6,191 bases of DNA from a bacterium (GTDB taxonomy: Bacteria; Omnitrophota; Gorgyraeia; Velamenicoccales; JABMQK01), in the NCBI GenBank assembly GCA_013203265.1, contig JABMQK010000005.1:1-6191 (forward strand). Reading direction: 5' to 3'. The position numbers and the translations under genes are program-made. Positions 1 to 5,265 of the stretch are shown here, in pieces (the first letter of the stretch is position 1; the number at the start of each line of letters is the position of its first letter). The notes beneath the pieces are model-generated. The model saw only the letters and a program-made list of their open reading frames with translations, was not told the DNA's origin and did no database searches.

Positions 1-1647
1 GAAAAAATAGTAAAAAATCCCCGTTTTATCGAATGTCACCGCTTAAGCCCTTTTCCTTATCGCTCGCTAGATATTGGCGTAGTCTTAGACGTAATGATCC
101 ATGATATCGACATAATCCTGGGACTGATTAAGTCTGAACTAAAGACGGTGGAAGCTATAGGTGTACCCGTTCTTACGCCTTTCGAAGATATAGCTAACGT
201 GCGTCTTACCTTCGAAAATGGCTGTGTGTGTAATCTTACGGCGAGCCGTGTCTCTGAGGAATCAATGAGAAAAATCCGAATATTCCTCTCAGATACCTAT
301 ATATCCCTAGATTATGGCAGTCAAGAAGCCTCTTTATATAGAAAAGAAGGTGAACAAATAATAAAAGAATCGCTCCCTATAGAAAAAGAAGAACCCCTTA
401 AGAGAGAGATAGAGTCTTTTATAGATTGCGTAAAAAACAATAAACAGCCTCTCGTATCCGGAAAAGAAGCATATCAGGCGCTCCATCTCTCAGATCAAAT
501 ACTCAAGAAAATATGGGGCAAAAAGAAAATATTTATAGTTGCAGGAGAAGTCTCTGGTGATATACATGCGGCAAGTCTTATCAAACAACTAAAAGCAATG
601 AATCCTTCGTTAAGTTTTATGGGTCTCGGTGGTAAGCATATGCAAGAAGAGGGAGTAGAACTATTTTTTGATCTCACTAAGCTTGCAGTCGTAGGTTTTA
701 CAGAAGTTTTAAGAAATATATTTCTTTTTAGAAAAATATTTTATGACTTTATAAATAAGGCCGAACAAGAAAAGCCTGACGCCATTATACTGGTGGATAA
801 TCCGGGATTTAATCTAAGGCTTGCGAAAGAATTCAAAAAAAGAGGTTTTAAAATAATCTACTATATCTCTCCTCAAATCTGGGCCTGGGGAGAAAAACGT
901 ATAGATGCCATAAAAGAAACTGTCGATAAAATGATCGTATTATTTGATTTTGAAAAAGATATCTATCAAAAAAAAGGCATTGGCGTAGAGTTTGTAGGCC
1001 ATCCTTTATTGGACCGCGCAAATCAAACCTTAACAAAGGATGATTTTTTTAAAGCCCTTTCTATTAAAAATAAAAATCCTATCATAAGTTTACTTCCCGG
1101 CTCGCGAAATAATGAGGTAAAGAAAATACTGCCTATAATGCTTAAGTCAGCTGAATTAATATATAAAGAATTTCCGCAAGCTCAGTTTCTAATCTTGAGT
1201 TCTTCAAACGTTGATACAAAAGCATATCATAGCTTAATGAAAAAATCATTTCTGCCTATTAAAATTACAGATCAACAACACTACAACGCTATTGCAAACT
1301 CTAATCTAGCTCTAGTCGCATCAGGCACAGCTACATTAGAAGCTGCTATATTTAAAATACCTATGATAATCGTTTATAAGGTAACTTTTCTTACTTGGGC
1401 CTATGCAAAGAGCCTAATTAAAATACCCTATATCGGATTGGTAAATGTAGTGGCTAGAAAACAGATTGTTCCAGAATTTATACAATTTAGGGCAAGACCT
1501 AAATTAATCTCTAAAGAAGCTATAGAACTGCTGAAGAACAGAGAAAAATATGATAATCTCCAAAAAGAACTCTCCCAAATAAAAACGCACCTGGGTTCTC
1601 CAGGCGCATCAAGGCGCGCAGCGCAAACAATCTTAAATCTAATTTAA
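1..1647 (+). CDS. lpxB: Gfo/Idh/MocA oxidoreductase C-terminal part fused in frame to lipid A disaccharide synthase (LpxB); 5' partial
   Basis: The frame is open from base 1, so the gene begins outside the window; the ATG at base 94 lies inside a conserved motif and is not a plausible start. Counting residues from base 1, residues 1-171 resemble the C-terminal half of NAD(P)-dependent Gfo/Idh/MocA oxidoreductases (D30-x3-H34 in VLDVMIHDID, then the beta-sheet domain). Residues ~174-548 are a full-length LpxB (~375 aa; family about 380), a glycosyltransferase that joins 2,3-diacyl-GlcN-1-P and UDP-diacyl-GlcN into the lipid A disaccharide at the inner membrane. Visible motifs are GEVSGD (182-187), LVDNPGFN (264-271; D266 fits the family's catalytic Asp), SPQIWAWGEKR (290-300), FVGHPL (331-336), LLPGSR (364-369; R369 fits the conserved Arg) and SGTATLE (441-447). 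LpxB is certain. Whether the fusion is real is open, because a single base change at 515-518 would split it into two overlapping genes. Confidence 0.93.
   Translation, partial: EKIVKNPRFIECHRLSPFPYRSLDIGVVLDVMIHDIDIILGLIKSELKTVEAIGVPVLTPFEDIANVRLTFENGCVCNLTASRVSEESMRKIRIFLSDTYISLDYGSQEASLYRKEGEQIIKESLPIEKEEPLKREIESFIDCVKNNKQPLVSGKEAYQALHLSDQILKKIWGKKKIFIVAGEVSGDIHAASLIKQLKAMNPSLSFMGLGGKHMQEEGVELFFDLTKLAVVGFTEVLRNIFLFRKIFYDFINKAEQEKPDAIILVDNPGFNLRLAKEFKKRGFKIIYYISPQIWAWGEKRIDAIKETVDKMIVLFDFEKDIYQKKGIGVEFVGHPLLDRANQTLTKDDFFKALSIKNKNPIISLLPGSRNNEVKKILPIMLKSAELIYKEFPQAQFLILSSSNVDTKAYHSLMKKSFLPIKITDQQHYNAIANSNLALVASGTATLEAAIFKIPMIIVYKVTFLTWAYAKSLIKIPYIGLVNVVARKQIVPEFIQFRARPKLISKEAIELLKNREKYDNLQKELSQIKTHLGSPGASRRAAQTILNLI
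513..538 (+). other. Oxidoreductase/LpxB junction; possible hidden overlap of two genes
   Basis: At 513-515 there is an ATG one frame away from LpxB, followed by a G run at 515-518. With one G fewer, that ATG would read MGKKKIFIVAGE in the LpxB frame, a normal LpxB N-terminus, and the oxidoreductase would end at the TAG at 536-538. That would be a 25-bp gene overlap, typical of translationally coupled genes. As written, the LpxB frame has no ATG, GTG or TTG at the domain border. No strong ribosome site precedes 513. The overlap is therefore inferred; the sequence as given shows one continuous frame. Confidence 0.55.
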
Positions 1648-1682
1648 ATCTTTAGTAAATCTCTTCTATTGTCTTCCCTTTA

Positions 1683-1833
1683 CCCCGTTAGAGAAAGCCA
1701 CTCCGACGGTACCGTCGAAGTGGTCATTACCGATTGAAGCTGACGGTGGTTTTCAGCTTGAGGCTAATCCGCCCCTCTGGAAGAAATGCCACCATCGGCG
1801 CAGCCCGTTAGAGAACACAGTTCTCTAACGGGG
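1683..1833 (+). mobile_element. MITE-like palindromic element, copy 1
   Basis: This 151-bp element begins with CCCCGTTAGAGAA (1683-1695) and ends with its exact reverse complement (1821-1833). It is flanked by a direct TTTA on both sides (1679-1682 and 1834-1837), as expected of a target-site duplication. Inside are a near-perfect palindrome (1698-1710 with 1711-1723, one mismatch), a 7-bp hairpin (1737-1743 with 1753-1759), and a terminal hairpin of 13 perfect pairs with an ACA loop (1804-1816 with 1820-1832). Bases 1720-1750 recur inverted at 4153-4183 with one mismatch. It has no coding capacity, so it would need a transposase supplied elsewhere. It fills the gap between the convergent lpxB and secretin genes. 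REP/BIME-type repeats are the alternative, but the TIR plus duplication favours a MITE. Confidence 0.82.
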
Positions 1834-1845
1834 TTTACTCTTCTT
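1804..1845 (+). terminator. Possible transcription terminator for lpxB, formed by the end of the repeat element
   Basis: The 13-bp perfect hairpin with a 3-nt loop at 1804-1832 is followed on the + strand by a T-rich stretch (TTTACTCTTCTT). That could stop transcription coming from lpxB, 157 bases upstream. The T tract is interrupted, so efficiency is uncertain. On the - strand no T tract follows the hairpin, so it is unlikely to be a classical terminator for the secretin gene, whose stop codon is 2 bases away. Confidence 0.3.
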
Positions 1846-3487
1846 GCTTATAAGAAGTCCTCTGTTTGTCTGTTCCAAGCATACTTTCTGAACCGGAAAT
1901 AATATGAGGGGTCAGGAAGATAACCAATTCTGTCTTAGTAATTGTATCCTCCGTTCTTCTAAAAAAAGCTCCTAAAAAAGGTATTTCGCCAAGTAAAGGA
2001 AGTTTATATTTATTATAAGTCCTCTCATTCTTCATCAATCCGCCCATAACAATAGTTACACCGTCTTTCACAAGAACCGAACTCTCTGCCTCTGTTGTCT
2101 CTACTATCGGAATTACGGTTCCATCCTGCTTTGTAAATTCCCTATTTGCAGAACTAACTTCGGGCCTAATCTTCATCAAAATAAAACCATCTTTACTTAT
2201 AATAGGAGTAACATATAATTTTACTCCAACATCAACAAAATTAACATTTTCAGCTATCGTCTGGGTGGTATCACCCTGAACTACTGTATTGCTTACATAA
2301 ACTTCCTTTGACCCCACTAAAATCTTTGCTTCTTGTCCATTTGTAGCTGTAATCCGTGGAGTGGAAAGAGTCTTTACATCTCCAAATATCTTAAGCATAT
2401 CCATTATTACCCTAAAATCCTCTGTAGATGTAGGCACCTGTGAACCACCAACTACTTGAGCACCTGAAGTATTTAAAGAACGACTTATATTAAATGCCGT
2501 TAAATTAAGTTGCTTACTTGCAATAAACTTCCAATCAATGCCCATTCTATATGTGTCTGTTAAAGTAACCTTGATAATTTTAGCCTCAATTAGTACTTGC
2601 ATAGTCTTTTCATCAAAAGCCTCTACTATCTGTCCTATCTGAACTATTTTAGAAGGATAATCTGTAACAATAATTTTATTTGTGCGTTCATCAACTTTAA
2701 GAATTCCTACATCTTTGGTTAAAACCCCTTGGAGTTGTTCCTTTAATTTATCTGATTCTGCATAATTCAGTTCAAATACCTTAGTCTCTAACTCAAAATA
2801 TACATCAGTTTCCATAATAATCTTCTCCATCTCCGCTACTCTCTCAGGCACATCTAATATGATAAGCGTATTTGAACTTTCGTCTACAACCACTTTTCCT
2901 AAAGGGCTCTTTATCTGATTGAGCGCAATACTGATATTCTTTGCATCTGTGTATTTAAGTTTCTTAATGCTCAGTATTTTTCTATCACCATATTTTTCTC
3001 CGTAAGCTAACTCATAATCACGCGCATTCATAACCTTTATTATATCGCCCTTCCTCTCATAGGCTAGACCATTAGCTGCAATAATAATTTCAAATGCATC
3101 CCAAACATCCACATCTTTTAAAAACATAGAAACCCTACCGGTGACATTCTTACCCGTTATGATATTTAGATTTCCCCGATTAGCTAAAAGTTTTAATACA
3201 TCCACTATATCCATTCCCTTTATATCTAAAGATATCTTCTTTAAATCTTTGGATTCAACAGTTGAATTATCCCTACCGACATCTTTCTGTTCTTCTTTGA
3301 CATCGGCAATAATCTTAACTGTCTGTTCCTTAAAAATATTACTCACATCCTCTACCTCTTCATCTATATATTCTATTTTTTCATCTAAGCTCACAACCTC
3401 TTCCTGTGCCAAGCCATAACTTTTACTTATCGACATTAACACAACTAATAGAAAAACAAAAAACAAATTTCTGATTATGTTTGGCAT
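1835..3487 (-). CDS. Secretin, PilQ/GspD family outer-membrane channel protein
   Basis: This encodes a 550-aa precursor of the multimeric outer-membrane gate used by type II secretion systems and type IV pili. Residues 1-27 are a signal peptide (basic IIRN, hydrophobic FFVFLLVVLM, likely cut after GLA, before Q28). Residues 30-80 are an acidic linker. Residues ~83-153 are an N0/STN-like domain, and ~170-230 and ~233-293 are two secretin N repeats. Residues ~297-531 are the secretin beta-barrel domain, with VLIEAKI, LSTPRITATNGQEAKILVG, GVKLYVTPII, and the hallmark VKDGVTIVMGGL...LPLLGEIPFLGAFFR and LVIFLTPHII. No AMIN domain is present, so it is shorter than typical PilQ. The start is the ATG at 3487, with AAAGGTGG five bases upstream; an in-frame TTG at 3511 would add eight residues but lies before that site. 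It follows the GspC/PilP-like gene on the same strand after 134 bases, the order seen in both gspC-gspD and pilP-pilQ. PilQ versus GspD cannot be settled here. Confidence 0.93.
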   Translation of the reverse strand: MPNIIRNLFFVFLLVVLMSISKSYGLAQEEVVSLDEKIEYIDEEVEDVSNIFKEQTVKIIADVKEEQKDVGRDNSTVESKDLKKISLDIKGMDIVDVLKLLANRGNLNIITGKNVTGRVSMFLKDVDVWDAFEIIIAANGLAYERKGDIIKVMNARDYELAYGEKYGDRKILSIKKLKYTDAKNISIALNQIKSPLGKVVVDESSNTLIILDVPERVAEMEKIIMETDVYFELETKVFELNYAESDKLKEQLQGVLTKDVGILKVDERTNKIIVTDYPSKIVQIGQIVEAFDEKTMQVLIEAKIIKVTLTDTYRMGIDWKFIASKQLNLTAFNISRSLNTSGAQVVGGSQVPTSTEDFRVIMDMLKIFGDVKTLSTPRITATNGQEAKILVGSKEVYVSNTVVQGDTTQTIAENVNFVDVGVKLYVTPIISKDGFILMKIRPEVSSANREFTKQDGTVIPIVETTEAESSVLVKDGVTIVMGGLMKNERTYNKYKLPLLGEIPFLGAFFRRTEDTITKTELVIFLTPHIISGSESMLGTDKQRTSYKQEE

Positions 3488-3492
3488 TTTTA

Positions 3493-3500
3493 CCACCTTT
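3493..3500 (-). promoter_or_regulatory. Ribosome binding site that fixes the secretin start
   Basis: On the - strand the sequence AAAGGTGG lies five bases before the ATG at 3487-3485. This is a good Shine-Dalgarno match at normal spacing. It rules against the upstream TTG at 3511, which lies on the far side of the site. Confidence 0.75.
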
Positions 3501-3574
3501 TTAGTATTCAAGATTATTCAAAAAAATATTTTTAAACTTCTAAATATATAAAAGGTGTGGGACAAATTCAGCCA

Positions 3575-3609
3575 CCCCGCCTCTTGCATTCTGCAAGAAT
3601 GCGGCGGGG
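3575..3609. repeat. GC-rich hairpin between the gspC-like and secretin genes
   Basis: An outer stem CCCCGCC (3575-3581) pairs with GGCGGGG (3603-3609). An inner stem GCATTC (3586-3591) pairs with GAATGC (3597-3602) around a TGCAA loop, with a 4-nt bulge on one side. It stands out as GC-rich within very AT-rich surroundings. It lies 12 bases after the gspC-like stop on the - strand. No T tract follows it in either direction, so it may be an RNA-stability or processing element between two co-transcribed genes, or a repeat remnant. The adjacent GGTGTGGG...AAATTCAG (3554-3571) resembles the repeats near rnfB. Confidence 0.6.
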
Positions 3610-3621
3610 GGATTCATCTGA

Positions 3622-4083
3622 CTATAAAAACAAACTTATCCTCTCGCCTTTATATTCTAATATGACACTCTCGGAATGAATTCCCTCTACTTTTACCTCT
3701 CCTAAATAATCTCCTACATAGAGAAAATAGGTCTTCTTCAATTTTTTATCCTCTATAATTACTTGAAGCTTTTCTCCTGATACGATACCTAAAAGATGCA
3801 AATTCTTAATTAACTCCTTAAAGGTTAATCCTGCGGGAATAACCTTCTTATATTTAGGTTTTAAAGGTCCTGATTGAAAAAGATCGCGCTTAGAAATTTC
3901 TTGTTGATAATAAGAATAAGGTTTTATTTCTTTTTCTTTTAAAGAAATTGTTTTCAATTTGGTCTCTAAAGAAGTTATAGGTCTATAAATATTTGAAGCG
4001 CTAAAATATAAGTCAAATATAAATAAACCTGACACTATCAGAATAACTACTAATATTAATCTATTTATTAAAATAAAATTCAC
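3622..4083 (-). CDS. GspC/PilP-like inner-membrane protein, secretin partner
   Basis: This 153-aa protein has a short cytoplasmic start, one membrane segment (about residues 8-26, LILVVILIVSGLFIFDLYF), a periplasmic linker with a RDLF motif (66-69), and a C-terminal beta-rich domain (~85-153) of the GspC homology-region/PilP type (LLGIVSGEKLQVIIEDKK, YFLYVGDYLGEVKVEGI, ESVILEYKGERISL). In these families that domain binds the secretin's N0 domain and links it to the inner-membrane platform. There is no lipobox cysteine, unlike typical PilP, and the membrane anchor is more like GspC. The start codon is GTG with only a weak GGAT a few bases upstream; no in-frame ATG lies nearby. A MITE-like element ends 18 bases before this start. 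It is probably co-transcribed with the secretin gene downstream. Family assignment rests on layout, motif style and gene order. Confidence 0.78.
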   Translation of the reverse strand: MNFILINRLILVVILIVSGLFIFDLYFSASNIYRPITSLETKLKTISLKEKEIKPYSYYQQEISKRDLFQSGPLKPKYKKVIPAGLTFKELIKNLHLLGIVSGEKLQVIIEDKKLKKTYFLYVGDYLGEVKVEGIHSESVILEYKGERISLFL

Positions 4084-4101
4084 TGATCCAATATTAGTAA
4101 A

Positions 4102-4250
4102 CCCCGTTAGAGAACTTTGTTCTCTAACGGTTTGCGCTGACGGTGACTTTAGACCACCGTCAGCTTTAATCGGTAATGACCACCGATTAACCCCGTTAGA
4201 AAAGAAAACTCTTCTAACGGGGTTAAAATCGGTGGTTTTCTCTAACGGGG
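4102..4250 (-). mobile_element. MITE-like palindromic element, copy 2, in the 5' leader of the gspC-like/secretin operon
   Basis: This 149-bp element has the same 13-bp ends as copy 1 (CCCCGTTAGAGAA at 4102-4114 and its reverse complement at 4238-4250). It is flanked by direct TAAA on both sides (4098-4101 and 4251-4254), which is TTTA in element orientation, the same as copy 1. It lies in the opposite orientation to copy 1. It contains stems 4104-4115/4119-4130 (loop TTT), 4136-4145/4155-4164, 4166-4174/4182-4190, and a long stem 4180-4201/4212-4235 with a 2-nt bulge. The last two overlap, so they are alternative folds. An extra internal copy of the CCCCGTTAGAA arm suggests nested growth. 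It carries no gene. It lies between the promoter and the GTG start, so the mRNA leader should carry these hairpins. Confidence 0.84.
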
Positions 4251-4269
4251 TAAATACAATCTTTTTTAA

Positions 4270-4328
4270 GTTTAGAAATTTCGGAAACTATTTGCGGAGG
4301 GTAATGATAGGCCTATTGCTCTCTAAAC
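4270..4328 (-). promoter_or_regulatory. Possible structured leader/operator at the transcript start
   Basis: On the - strand, GTTTAGA (4328-4322) pairs with TCTAAAC (4276-4270). Together they enclose 45 bases that include the perfect 10-bp palindrome ATAGGCCTAT (4307-4316) and a CCCTCCGC run. The predicted transcription start (~4329) falls at the outer stem, so the 5' end of the mRNA would fold on itself. It does not match any riboswitch consensus I can recall, including purine and c-di-GMP types. The palindrome could equally be a repressor site about 14-23 bases downstream of the start. Function is unknown. Confidence 0.35.
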
Positions 4329-4335
4329 AAAAAAT

Positions 4336-4364
4336 AATATACTCTCATTTATAATATTTGTCAA
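4336..4364 (-). promoter_or_regulatory. Sigma-70-type promoter for the gspC-like/secretin operon
   Basis: On the - strand a perfect -35 box TTGACA (4364-4359) is followed after exactly 17 bases by TATATT (4341-4336), a 5/6 match to TATAAT. Transcription would start near 4329 and run through the MITE-like element to the GTG start at 4083, giving a leader of about 246 bases. It lies 95 bases downstream of the purN stop, so the operon is probably transcribed independently of purN. The stretch 4365-4459 between this promoter and purN shows no gene and no clear terminator. Confidence 0.75.
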
Positions 4365-4459
4365 TAATTTATATCTATTCGGATAAAAACTATTTCTCTC
4401 TTTTAGACCAAGGAATCTTTTTAGATAGGAATTTTTCTCTGGGAATATTTTGTGGAACT

Positions 4460-5065
4460 TTAGGTGATGATCTTCACTTTCCTTGCTGCAATCTTCAATC
4501 TTCTAGAAACAAACAATCCAATAGCTTTAGGATAAAGCTTATGTTCAGCCTTATGAATACGCTCTTCTAAAGACTCTAAAGTGTCTTTTTCTTTAATCAG
4601 CACGGCTTCTTGGAGAATAATAGGTCCATGGTCCATATCTTTATCAACAAAGTGTACGGTAATGCCCGTTACTTTAACTCCGTAATCAAATGCGTCCTTG
4701 AAACCGTGTGCCCCTTTAAAAGACGGAAGTAAAGCGGGATGAATATTTAAAATTCTATTTTTATAGTTATTTAAAAGGGCTGGTCCGACGATTTGCATAA
4801 AACCCGCCAACACTAAAAGTTCAATCTTTTCTTTCCTTAAATGGCGTATTATTTCTTTCTCAAATTCGCTCTTTGAATTAAAGTTGCCGCGCTCGACTAT
4901 GATATTCTTTATCCTGGCCTTTTTAGCTCTTATTAATGCGTATGCCTTTGGATTATCGCATACAACCAAAGCGATTTTAACTTTCTTTAACTTCTTATTT
5001 TTTACGGCATTGATGATTGCCTGTAAGTTTGTACCTCGACCAGAACAGAATACAGCAATCCTCAT
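4460..5065 (-). CDS. purN: Phosphoribosylglycinamide formyltransferase (GAR transformylase)
   Basis: This enzyme transfers a formyl group from 10-formyl-tetrahydrofolate to glycinamide ribonucleotide, the third step of purine synthesis in the cytoplasm. The 201-aa length is normal for PurN. The N-terminal phosphate-binding motif is FCSGRGTNLQA (6-16). The catalytic trio is visible as N107 and H109 in NIHPALLPSFKG and D145 in VDKDMDHGPII. The C-terminal HKAEHKLYPKAI helix (171-182) is typical. The ATG start has AAGGAG (5080-5075) nine bases upstream. It lies 178 bases downstream of rnfB on the same strand, with hairpin repeats between, so co-transcription is possible but not shown. No other pur gene is in the window. 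The basic C-terminal tail (RRLKIAARKVK) is slightly extended. Confidence 0.97.
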   Translation of the reverse strand: MRIAVFCSGRGTNLQAIINAVKNKKLKKVKIALVVCDNPKAYALIRAKKARIKNIIVERGNFNSKSEFEKEIIRHLRKEKIELLVLAGFMQIVGPALLNNYKNRILNIHPALLPSFKGAHGFKDAFDYGVKVTGITVHFVDKDMDHGPIILQEAVLIKEKDTLESLEERIHKAEHKLYPKAIGLFVSRRLKIAARKVKIIT

Positions 5066-5089
5066 AATACTGCGCTCCTTTTTTAATAA

Positions 5090-5156
5090 GTAGACAACTT
5101 ACGGAAGCTTGAAAAGCGACGTAAGTTGTAGTCCCGACGACGGTCGGGACGTCTAC
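5090..5156. repeat. Compound three-armed palindrome (ACAACTTACG hairpin plus GTAG-associated hairpin)
   Basis: An outer pair GTAGAC (5090-5095) and GTCTAC (5151-5156) encloses two hairpins. The first is ACAACTTACG (5094-5103) with CGTAAGTTGT (5120-5129). The second is GTCCCGAC (5131-5138) with GTCGGGAC (5143-5150) around a GACG loop. The second is preceded by GTAG, the tetranucleotide that marks REP sequences handled by RAYT enzymes. The first hairpin's arms are identical to those at 6073-6103. The structure lies in the likely 5' leader of purN, ending 10 bases from its Shine-Dalgarno site. It does not match the purine riboswitch, and the repeat copies elsewhere argue against a gene-specific riboswitch. 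Confidence 0.75.
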
Positions 5157-5162
5157 GAATTA

Positions 5163-5215
5163 ACCCCCCACCACTTTTGTATTTAGAGTAACCAAAAGGA
5201 AAAGTGGTGGAGGGT
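5163..5215. repeat. C-rich long hairpin between rnfB and purN
   Basis: Sixteen bases (5163-5178, ACCCCCCACCACTTTT) pair with 5200-5215 with one mismatch, around a 21-nt loop. There is no clear T tract on the - strand after the stem (GGGGGGTTAATTCG), so an intrinsic terminator for rnfB is only a weak possibility. It resembles the hairpin at 6121-6150 in base pattern but not in exact sequence. Confidence 0.65.
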
Positions 5216-5222
5216 CAGATTC

Positions 5223-5265
5223 GACCTACAGACTTACGTTCGCTTATGCTCCGTAAGTCTGGGTC
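5223..5265. repeat. CAGACTTACG hairpin overlapping the 3' end of rnfB
   Basis: CAGACTTACG (5229-5238) pairs with CGTAAGTCTG (5252-5261), and the stem continues as GACC (5223-5226) with GGTC (5262-5265) after a TA bulge. The 13-base loop contains the rnfB stop codon (TAA on the - strand, 5246-5244). The core ACTTACG/CGTAAGT is shared with the hairpins at 5094-5129 and 6073-6103. The last rnfB codons therefore come from repeat sequence. Confidence 0.75.

Noticed and set aside
94..96. ATG at 94 as the start of the lpxB-containing gene
   Set aside because: The frame is open from base 1 and the preceding residues (VVLD) complete the conserved D-x3-H motif, so translation must begin outside the window.
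3141..3419. A 92-codon frame on the + strand inside the secretin gene
   Set aside because: It is antisense to a well-supported coding region, has no ribosome site and resembles no protein family.
1683..4250. CRISPR array, suggested by repeated CCCCGTTAGAGAA units
   Set aside because: The units are inverted pairs at element ends, not direct repeats with regular spacers, and no cas gene is present.
4304..4354. Small + strand ORF of 16 codons starting ATG at 4304 after GGAGGG
   Set aside because: The GGAGGG is only two bases from the ATG, no + strand promoter is visible, and the region is better explained as the leader of the - strand operon.
4358..4570. A 70-codon + strand frame overlapping the 3' end of purN
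   Set aside because: It is antisense to purN, with no family resemblance; it also covers the promoter of the gspC-like operon.
5066..5243. Purine riboswitch ahead of purN, suggested by the three-armed fold
   Set aside because: The conserved junction and loop bases of that riboswitch are absent, and the same hairpin arms occur upstream of rnfB, so a repeat explains it better.
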